A DNA stretch of 5,074 nucleotides, taken from assembly GCA_031276105.1 (NCBI GenBank), contig JAISNS010000025.1:1-5074 (forward strand), given 5' to 3'. Origin of the DNA: Dysgonamonadaceae bacterium (lineage in GTDB: Bacteria; Bacteroidota; Bacteroidia; Bacteroidales; Azobacteroidaceae). The stretch's first letter is position 1. The number at the start of each line of letters is the position of its first letter. A program made the translations under genes and the position numbers. Of the stretch, positions 1-5,074 are shown piece after piece. The notes beneath the pieces are model-generated. The model did no database searches. It saw only the letters and a list, made by a program, of their open reading frames with translations, and had not been told where the DNA came from.

Positions 1-2495
1 TGGCCGGCATGAAACCCTTGTTTGACCAAATCGTCGCTCATCATCACCGTAATTAAAGGTTTATTTTCAAACTGCGTGGCGGCAACAAAAAACATCTTTT
101 CCGGAAATTCGCCTCGCAACCGGAAAGCAATGTCTTTCACCATTTCGGCAGAGAAAAATCCTTTCAAAACGAACCGGTTAATGCCGCCGATTTCCTGTTT
201 GTGTTCAATCACCTGCTTTTTTATTAACGCCAAGCGTTCTTTGAGGTATTCATCGACCTGCTTTTTCAAACCGGCGTTTTCTTCAAAAAACTTCCGGATG
301 GCCTGAATCAAATCCGGCGCATGGTTGAAAAACGTCCGTGCATCGTTGATAATGTCTTGCTGAAGATAGAAGAATCGTTCGGCGGCTTCGGCGGTAATCG
401 CTTCGATGCGACGAACGCCGGCAGCGATCGAACTTTCGCCGGTAATACGGAAACTGCCGATGTTTCCCGTTGCTTGGGCATGGGTGCCTCCGCAAAGTTC
501 GACCGAAGAACCGAAACGGACAACCCGCACATCGTCGCCGTATTTTTCTCCAAACAGAGCCATCGCACCCATTTGCCGGGCTTCGGCAATGGGAACATGC
601 CGTTTTTCGTCCAAAACAATATTCTCGCGAATCCGTGCGGTTACCCGTTTTTCCACTTCCCTGATTTCTTGTTCCGTCAGTTTTTGAAAATGCGAAAAGT
701 CGAAGCGAAGCATATCGGGCGAAACAAACGACCCTTTTTGTTCGACGTGTGCGCCCAGAATTTCGCGCAGGGCTTCGTGCAACAAGTGAGTTGCCGTATG
801 ATTACATTCGGTAGCCCGCCGTTTGCTTAAATCAATTTCTGCAACTAAGGTATCGTCCAAATCGGCGGGTAATTCATTAACCAGATGAACGGCCAGATTG
901 TTTTCCCGCCGGGTATCGAAAACGGCAATGCTTTTTCCTTTCGAACCGGTTAACGTTCCGCTATCGCCGACCTGCCCCCCCATTTCGGCATAGAAAGGCG
1001 TTTTATCCAAAACAACCTGATAATAAGTTGCGCTTTTTTGTTTGACTAACCGGTAGCGGAGCACGTGCGCAACGGCCGTTGTATCGTCGTAACCGACAAA
1101 TTCAGGTTCTCCTTCTTCCAAAATCACCCAATCGCCGGTTTCGACCGCAGCGGCATTGCGGGCGCGTTCTTTTTGTTTCCGCATCTCTATCTCAAAAGCT
1201 ACTTTATCAACCGATAAACCATGTTCACGCAGAATCAGTTCGGTTAAATCCAAGGGAAAACCGTAAGTGTCGTACAAAACAAATGCGTTTTCACCTTTAA
1301 CAACCGTTCCGTTTTGCGATTGCACCTCCTGAATCTGTTTTTCCAGCAACTTTATTCCGGTTTCCAGTGTGCGGAGGAAAGCGTCTTCCTCTTCTTTTAT
1401 CACCTTTTCTATCAGTGTTTTTTGAGCAATTAATTCGGGATAGGCGTCGCCCATCGAATCAATTAAAGCCGGAATCAACAAGTGCATAAACGGCTTTTTC
1501 CGTTCCAAAAAAGTATAGCCGTAACGAACCGCGCGGCGGAGGATTCGCCGGATTACGTAACCGGCTTTTGCATTGGAAGGTAACTGTCCATCGGTAATTG
1601 AGAAGGCAATGGTACGGATGTGGTCGGCCACGACCCGCATGGCAATATCCGCTTTGACGTCCCGTCCGTACTCATGCGCGGTTATCCGTCCGATTTCCCG
1701 AATGATGATTTGAAAAACGTCGGTGTCGTAATTAGACGTTTTTCCTTGAACAGCCATGCAGAGGCGTTCAAATCCCATGCCGGTATCAATCACTTTATTC
1801 GGAAGGCTTTCCAGCGAACCGTCGGCTTTTCGGTTGAACTGCATGAAAACCAGATTCCATATTTCAATCACTTGCGGATGGTCGTGATTAACCAGCGTGA
1901 GAGCGTCTATTTTCGCCCGTTCCTCGTCCGGACGAATGTCAATATGTATTTCGGAGCAGGGGCCGCACGGGCCGGTATCGCCCATTTCCCAGAAATTATC
2001 TTTTTTATTTCCGTTGATAATCCGTTTTTCCGGAAGGTATTTCGCCCAGAAAACGGCGGCCTCATCATCGCGTTCCAACCCTTCGGAAGCGCTTCCTTCA
2101 AAGACGGTTACGTACAGGCGGTCTTTATCGAGCCGCAGAATTTCCGTCAAGTATTCCCAAGCATAGTCGATGGCTTCTTTTTTGAAATAATCGCCGAACG
2201 ACCAGTTTCCCAGCATTTCGAACATGGTATGATGGTAAGTATCGTGTCCTACTTCCTCCAAATCGTTGTGTTTTCCGCTCACGCGCAAGCATTTTTGCGA
2301 ATCGGCTATCCGGGGATATTTTACCGGAACATTCCCTAATATAATGTCTTTGAACTGATTCATTCCGGCATTGGTGAACATCAACGTCGGATCGTCTTTG
2401 ATTACCATGGGGGCGGAAGAAACAATTTTATGATTTTTACTCTCGAAATAATCCTTAAATGATTGACGAATTTCTTTAGCTGTCATTTTTTGCAT
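1..2495 (-). CDS. alaS: Alanyl-tRNA synthetase, C-terminus cut by the window edge
   Basis: This cytoplasmic class II synthetase charges tRNA-Ala with alanine using ATP and hydrolyses mischarged Ser- and Gly-tRNA-Ala. The frame stays open for 831 codons from the ATG at 2495 to the left edge. Visible motifs are the class II core segment [12 protein letters not shown] with Arg71, [14 protein letters not shown], the motif 3 segment DTGMGFERL starting at Asp237, and the core segment with the [11 protein letters not shown] run. The editing domain has both metal-binding parts: HTATH (His566, His570) and CGGTH (Cys668, His672). These positions run about two residues ahead of E. coli AlaRS. The last visible residues ([12 protein letters not shown]) lie in the C-Ala domain. 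Bacteroides AlaS is about 870 residues, so about 40 are missing, including the glycine-rich GGGGGxP tail. A second in-frame ATG at 2486 gives MTAKEIRQ, which resembles the usual family N-terminus, so the start is 2495 or 2486. No clear Shine-Dalgarno separates them. The identity is near certain. Confidence 0.98.
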   Translation of the reverse strand, partial: MQKMTAKEIRQSFKDYFESKNHKIVSSAPMVIKDDPTLMFTNAGMNQFKDIILGNVPVKYPRIADSQKCLRVSGKHNDLEEVGHDTYHHTMFEMLGNWSFGDYFKKEAIDYAWEYLTEILRLDKDRLYVTVFEGSASEGLERDDEAAVFWAKYLPEKRIINGNKKDNFWEMGDTGPCGPCSEIHIDIRPDEERAKIDALTLVNHDHPQVIEIWNLVFMQFNRKADGSLESLPNKVIDTGMGFERLCMAVQGKTSNYDTDVFQIIIREIGRITAHEYGRDVKADIAMRVVADHIRTIAFSITDGQLPSNAKAGYVIRRILRRAVRYGYTFLERKKPFMHLLIPALIDSMGDAYPELIAQKTLIEKVIKEEEDAFLRTLETGIKLLEKQIQEVQSQNGTVVKGENAFVLYDTYGFPLDLTELILREHGLSVDKVAFEIEMRKQKERARNAAAVETGDWVILEEGEPEFVGYDDTTAVAHVLRYRLVKQKSATYYQVVLDKTPFYAEMGGQVGDSGTLTGSKGKSIAVFDTRRENNLAVHLVNELPADLDDTLVAEIDLSKRRATECNHTATHLLHEALREILGAHVEQKGSFVSPDMLRFDFSHFQKLTEQEIREVEKRVTARIRENIVLDEKRHVPIAEARQMGAMALFGEKYGDDVRVVRFGSSVELCGGTHAQATGNIGSFRITGESSIAAGVRRIEAITAEAAERFFYLQQDIINDARTFFNHAPDLIQAIRKFFEENAGLKKQVDEYLKERLALIKKQVIEHKQEIGGINRFVLKGFFSAEMVKDIAFRLRGEFPEKMFFVAATQFENKPLITVMMSDDLVKQGFHAG

Positions 2496-2527
2496 TTCTT
2501 TTTATCTTCTTAATTTATCTAAAACAA

Positions 2528-2559
2528 TTTGCAAAAGTACAATAAAATACTTACTTTTG
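2528..2559 (+). promoter_or_regulatory. Promoter of the M23 peptidase gene, Bacteroidota type
   Basis: TTTG at 2528-2531 is followed after exactly 20 bases by TACTTTTG at 2552-2559. This is a full match to the Bacteroidota primary sigma factor consensus (TTTG, 19-21 bases, TAnnTTTG). Transcription would start near 2564-2567, about 22-25 nt before the ATG at 2589. The leader is A/T-rich and has no Shine-Dalgarno, which is usual in this phylum. The promoter probably drives all three plus-strand genes, because no later gap is large enough to hold another. Confidence 0.75.
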
Positions 2560-2560
2560 C
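2531..2560. repeat. Perfect 9-base inverted repeat spanning both -7 boxes
   Basis: GCAAAAGTA at 2531-2539 and its exact reverse complement TACTTTTGC at 2552-2560 are separated by 12 bases. Each arm contains the -7 element of one divergent promoter, so the symmetry may simply come from two identical promoter boxes facing opposite ways. The arrangement could also serve as a two-fold symmetric operator. A short direct repeat, CAATTTG, flanks it at 2525-2531 and 2562-2568. Confidence 0.7.
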
Positions 2561-2565
2561 CCAAT
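2532..2565 (-). promoter_or_regulatory. Probable alaS promoter, Bacteroidota type
   Basis: Read on the minus strand, 2539-2532 is TACTTTTG, a perfect match to the Bacteroidota -7 element TAnnTTTG. The -33 element is weaker: ATTG at 2565-2562 (22-base spacing) or TTGG at 2564-2561 (21-base spacing), each an imperfect TTTG. Transcription would start near 2525 and leave a leader of about 30 nt before the alaS ATG. The -7 box directly abuts the -33 box of the divergent peptidase promoter. Confidence 0.55.
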
Positions 2566-2588
2566 TTGAAACATAAAAAATCCTTTAG

Positions 2589-3542
2589 ATGGGCCATATC
2601 TATTATCGTTACAATTCACAAACACTTAATTACGAGCGAGTATTCCTTTCTTGGAAACAACGCATCTGGGTTATTATCCGTCAATTATTAATCAGTCTTT
2701 TAGTAGGCTTGGGGTTATTTGTCGCCGCTTCCTATATGTTCGATTCGCCGCGGGAACAGCAGTTGAAAAAAGAAAACAAGCTGATACTGGCTCAATACCA
2801 AATTTTATCCAAGCGAATTGACGAGAATCAAAAAATCCTGAGCGAATTACAAAGCCGCGACAACGGCCTGTACCGGACATTTTTCAATGCCGATCCGATA
2901 CCGGAAGACATCCGGCGTCCGGGTATCGGCGGAACCGATCGCTACGAAAATTTGTTAAATCTTTCAAATTCCAAACTGATTGTCGAAACTACCCGCAAGT
3001 TGGATATGGTAACGCGGGAATTGTATGTTCAATCCAATTCTTACGACGAATTGCTCGAATTATTAAAAACGAAAGAAGAACGAATCAAGCATACCCCTTC
3101 CATCCACCCGCTTAAAAGCAAGGATTTGAAGCGGCAGTCTTCAGGCTTCGGTATGCGGATGCATCCGATTCACGGGTCGCTCCGTTTTCACAGCGGTATC
3201 GACTTTACAGCGGAAATAGGGACGCCGATTTATGCTACCGCCGACGGCATCGTGGAATCAACCAAATACAGTAGCGGTTACGGAAATTGTGTTATCATCG
3301 ACCATGGATTCGGATACAAGACCTTATACGGGCATTGCCGGGATTTTGTGGCAAGACCGGGACAAAAAATCGTGCGCGGGGAAAAAATTGCTACCGTAGG
3401 GATGACGGGAGTTACCAGCGGCCCCCATGTGCATTACGAAGTGCTTGTAAAAAACCGTCCGGATAATCCGGCCAAATACCTGTTTATGGATTTGAGTCCG
3501 GAAGACTATGAAAAAGCGCTTATCCTTTCGGAAAATCAATAA
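2589..3542 (+). CDS. Membrane-anchored M23 family (LytM-type) zinc metallopeptidase
   Basis: This is a probable peptidoglycan endopeptidase that cuts peptide stems or cross-bridges in the periplasm during wall growth or division. The 317-residue protein has a short basic cytoplasmic N-terminus (1-27), one membrane segment (about 28-50, hydrophobic LLISLLVGLGLFVAA core) that acts as an uncleaved anchor, and a charged heptad-like coiled-coil stretch (about 53-90). A linker follows, then a C-terminal LytM domain (about 183-298) beginning SSGFGMRMHPI. The full active site is visible: zinc ligands His201 and Asp205 (HSGID) and His282 (second His of HVH), plus the general-base histidines His248 (LYGH) and His280. 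It therefore looks catalytically competent, unlike EnvC/NlpD-type amidase activators that have lost these residues. It is the first gene of a probable three-gene operon, and the ATG lies just downstream of a good promoter. The domain call is firm; the exact substrate bond is unknown. Confidence 0.95.
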   Translation: MGHIYYRYNSQTLNYERVFLSWKQRIWVIIRQLLISLLVGLGLFVAASYMFDSPREQQLKKENKLILAQYQILSKRIDENQKILSELQSRDNGLYRTFFNADPIPEDIRRPGIGGTDRYENLLNLSNSKLIVETTRKLDMVTRELYVQSNSYDELLELLKTKEERIKHTPSIHPLKSKDLKRQSSGFGMRMHPIHGSLRFHSGIDFTAEIGTPIYATADGIVESTKYSSGYGNCVIIDHGFGYKTLYGHCRDFVARPGQKIVRGEKIATVGMTGVTSGPHVHYEVLVKNRPDNPAKYLFMDLSPEDYEKALILSENQ

Positions 3543-3544
3543 CA

Positions 3545-3907
3545 ATGCTCAAACCGGAAAAAATATTCTATTCCATTCAGGAAGTAGCCGACAAGTTTAA
3601 CGTCAATCCGTCCTTGCTGCGCTATTGGGAAAAGGAATTTTCGTTTATCAAACCCGCCAAAACGATTAAGGGTACCCGGCAATACAAACAGGAAGATATC
3701 GAAGCTATCCGCGCAGTGTATCATCTGGTGAAAGAAAGAGGATTAACATTGGCCGGCGCCAAGCAGAAGTTGAAAGAAAAGAAAGAAAATGTGGTCAAAA
3801 TAGTCGAAATTGTGAATCGCCTGAATACTATCAAAGTCGAATTATCGGCGTTGGAAACAGCATTTGATGAAATGAAAAAACAAGAGGATGAAATCGTTAA
3901 CAGTTAG
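3545..3907 (+). CDS. Short MerR-family DNA-binding protein
   Basis: This 120-residue protein is a predicted cytoplasmic DNA-binding regulator. The N-terminal MerR winged-helix domain spans about 7-75: a helix-turn-helix with SIQEVADKFNVNPSLLRYWE (10-29), the wing KGTRQYKQEDIE (42-53), and the second helical pair RAVYHLVKERGLTLAGAKQKL (56-76). Residues about 80-115 form a charged, leucine-spaced helix that fits the antiparallel dimerisation coiled coil of MerR proteins. Nothing follows it: there is no effector-binding domain and no cysteine at all, so a metal- or thiol-sensing role is unlikely. The ATG comes 2 bases after the peptidase stop, which implies co-transcription and probably coupled translation. 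Short MerR proteins of this form are, as I recall, common in Bacteroidota beside a similar M23 gene. Its targets are unknown; binding to its own promoter region is only a guess. Confidence 0.9.
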   Translation: MLKPEKIFYSIQEVADKFNVNPSLLRYWEKEFSFIKPAKTIKGTRQYKQEDIEAIRAVYHLVKERGLTLAGAKQKLKEKKENVVKIVEIVNRLNTIKVELSALETAFDEMKKQEDEIVNS

Positions 3908-4538
3908 AAAAATAGACTTTTCGGGTTGTTCCGCCGGCCAATTGTCCGGCGTAATGGACAGGGAATCTGTCGCGTACCAAAACATTTCCGAAATTAATTG
4001 GGACAAATATCCTTACCGTCCGGAGGCCCGGTTTAGAATCGCACACGACGGAAAACGTATTTTTTTGCACTACCGGGTAGAAGAAGAGAGCATTCGGGCG
4101 CTTTACGGGGAAGATAATGAAGCGGTATGGACCGATTCGTGTGTGGAATTTTTTGTGCGTTTCCCGAAAGATGATTTTTATTACAATCTCGAATCTAATT
4201 GTATCGGAACGGTTTTGTTAGGGGCAAGAAAAAACCGCAACGAGAGCGAACTGGCTTCCCGCGCGATTACTCAAACAATCGAAAGGGCGTCAAGCCTTGG
4301 ACGTGAACCGTTTGCTCTCCGTAAGGGAACACATTCATGGGATTTATCGCTTATTGTTCCGGCGTCGGTTTTTTTCAAAAATTCCATCCGCAACCTCTCC
4401 GGGACAACAGCGTACGGGAATTTTTATAAGTGTGGCGACGAACTGCTTACGCCACATTTCCTGTCGTGGAACAACATCGAAAATCCGGAACCTAATTTTC
4501 ATTTGCCGGCATTTTTCGGCGAACTGTTGTTTGAATAG
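3888..4538 (+). CDS. Carbohydrate-binding family 9-like protein, probably cytoplasmic
   Basis: This 216-residue protein resembles the CBM9-like domain family (CBM9_2 type) that is common in Bacteroidota as stand-alone proteins. CBM9 modules bind reducing ends of sugars, but the ligand here is unknown. The whole protein is one domain with the conserved blocks as I remember them: INWDKYPYRPEARFRIAH (36-53), FLHYRVEEE (59-67), VWTDSCVEFFV (80-90), YYNLESNCIGT (98-108), the tryptophan-containing WDLSLIVP (151-158), GNFYKCGDEL (177-186), PHFLSWNNI (189-197) and the C-terminal FFGELLFE. There is no signal peptide, lipobox or membrane segment. Its ATG lies 20 bases inside the end of the merR-like gene, so translation is probably coupled. 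AAGAGG directly abuts the ATG, too close for a normal ribosome binding site. No other ATG, in this frame, occurs before residue 23, which supports this start. Its 3' end overlaps the convergent transferase gene by 40 bases. The family call is fairly sure; the function is not known. Confidence 0.85.
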   Translation: MKSLTVRKIDFSGCSAGQLSGVMDRESVAYQNISEINWDKYPYRPEARFRIAHDGKRIFLHYRVEEESIRALYGEDNEAVWTDSCVEFFVRFPKDDFYYNLESNCIGTVLLGARKNRNESELASRAITQTIERASSLGREPFALRKGTHSWDLSLIVPASVFFKNSIRNLSGTTAYGNFYKCGDELLTPHFLSWNNIENPEPNFHLPAFFGELLFE

Positions 4539-5074
4539 GGAAATATATGCTTGAATTTCAACAGATAGGCAAAGGATAAAATCAGGATAATGAAACCGGC
4601 AATTAACCAATTCCAAGATTCGAAATAGTTGTAAGAATAAATGATGATACCGCAAATCAATAATTGAACAATTGCATAAAGGGAAGATACTTTCAGGTGG
4701 GAAACGCCTTTTTCGTTAGATAAGATTTGGTAAAAATGCAGGCGATGGGCTTCAAAAATATTCTGTTTCAAATACAAACGATGTAAAATAGTACATACCG
4801 TATCTACTCCGTAAACGGATAAAAAGAGTATCCAAACGATGGAATGGCTTTTCAACATCAGTTGAAGTAAAAGGGTGACAATCCAAAATGCAATTCCCAA
4901 ACTGCCGACGTCGCCCGCAAAACATTTCGCCCGCCGGCGGAAATTGAAAAACAAAAATACAATGCAGGCAATAAGGACATAATTGATAAAATCGGGTGGC
5001 GTGAAAGCGATAATCCGACAGTTAACATATTGTAAGGCAGCTAAAATAACCAAGCTATATAAACCGGTCATTCC
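4499..5074 (-). CDS. Polyprenyl-phosphate sugar-1-phosphate transferase (MraY/WecA superfamily), N-terminus cut
   Basis: This integral inner-membrane enzyme is predicted to transfer a HexNAc-1-phosphate from a UDP-sugar to undecaprenyl phosphate, the first step of O-antigen, capsule or similar lipid-linked glycan synthesis. The 191 visible residues are the C-terminal part. The frame stays open through the right edge, and the first residues, GMTGLYSL, look like the end of the conserved (N/D)FxDGxNGxTG segment. The Met codon at 5071-5069 is therefore internal, not the start. Counting from that Met, about six hydrophobic segments are visible (roughly 6-23, 28-44, 56-73, 78-96, 128-150, 153-173). 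The cytoplasmic motif CFAGDVGSLG has Asp54, matching the catalytic-site aspartate motif of the superfamily. YGVDTVCTILHRL and EAHRLHFYQIL (His109, Arg110, His112) match the WecA/WbpL-type HR/HxYQ motif, not MraY's HHH motif. The superfamily call is strong; the sugar and pathway are not determined. The gene runs convergent to the plus-strand cluster and is visibly more AT-rich than alaS. Confidence 0.9.
   Translation of the reverse strand, partial: GMTGLYSLVILAALQYVNCRIIAFTPPDFINYVLIACIVFLFFNFRRRAKCFAGDVGSLGIAFWIVTLLLQLMLKSHSIVWILFLSVYGVDTVCTILHRLYLKQNIFEAHRLHFYQILSNEKGVSHLKVSSLYAIVQLLICGIIIYSYNYFESWNWLIAGFIILILSFAYLLKFKHIFPYSNNSSPKNAGK

Noticed and set aside
321..830. A 169-codon plus-strand open frame and shorter ones nearby (283-687).
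   Set aside because: All lie opposite the alaS editing domain, whose HTATH and CGGTH motifs explain the sequence; the alternative products look random.
1620..2339. A 239-codon open frame on the plus strand.
   Set aside because: It lies wholly antisense to the conserved catalytic core of alaS. Its product shows no recognisable domain, and there is no promoter or spacing to support it.
3882..3887. AAGAGG as the Shine-Dalgarno sequence of the CBM9-like gene.
   Set aside because: It directly abuts the ATG with no spacer, which is too close for ribosome pairing; translational coupling with the overlapping merR-like gene is the simpler explanation.
4503..4521. A small hairpin (GCCG paired with CGGC around an 8-base loop) between the convergent gene ends.
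   Set aside because: The stem has only four strong pairs plus a wobble, there is no T-tract after it on either strand, and it lies inside both coding sequences, so it is not a credible terminator.
4344..4655. A 103-codon minus-strand frame and an 85-codon plus-strand frame (4297-4554) near the convergent gene ends.
   Set aside because: Both are out of frame with the CBM9-like and transferase genes, which have clear conserved motifs there. The products are low-complexity and arginine- or cysteine-rich with no family resemblance.
5069..5071. The ATG of the transferase frame as its true start.
   Set aside because: The frame continues past it to the window edge, and the residues after it match the middle of the family, just after the DGxNG motif, so the start lies outside the window.

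Overview
The window looks like a chromosomal housekeeping stretch from a member of the Bacteroidota, most likely order Bacteroidales. Three things point there. The alanyl-tRNA synthetase reads very close to Bacteroides-type AlaS as I remember it. The one good promoter matches the Bacteroidota-specific consensus (TTTG, about 20 bases, TAnnTTTG). No gene start has a convincing Shine-Dalgarno sequence at normal spacing. I cannot name a genus. Coding density is very high, with one real intergenic gap of 93 bases.

Layout. Positions 1-2495 (minus strand) hold alaS, complete at its start but missing roughly the last 40 residues beyond the left edge. Positions 2496-2588 are a divergent regulatory region with two interleaved promoters whose -7 boxes form a perfect 9-base inverted repeat. 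Then comes a tight plus-strand group: a membrane-anchored M23 (LytM-type) peptidoglycan endopeptidase (2589-3542), a short MerR-type DNA-binding protein starting 2 bases after it (3545-3907), and a carbohydrate-binding family 9-like protein overlapping the MerR gene by 20 bases (3888-4538). From the right edge, a minus-strand gene for a polyprenyl-phosphate sugar-1-phosphate transferase of the MraY/WecA superfamily (4499-5074, N-terminus outside the window) runs head-on into the third gene and overlaps it by 40 bases.

How the genes may work together. AlaS is translation machinery and probably shares only the divergent promoter region with its neighbours. The M23 enzyme would cut peptide cross-links in the periplasm. 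The MerR-like and CBM9-like proteins look cytoplasmic and are probably co-transcribed with it. The convergent transferase starts lipid-linked glycan synthesis at the inner membrane. A cell-envelope theme is plausible, but it is inferred from gene order only.

I found no RNA genes, CRISPR arrays, mobile elements, attachment sites or convincing terminators. I see no strong sign of an undescribed system. The points most worth a second look are the interleaved divergent promoters, the MerR/CBM9-like pair of unknown role next to the peptidase, and the tail-to-tail coding overlap.
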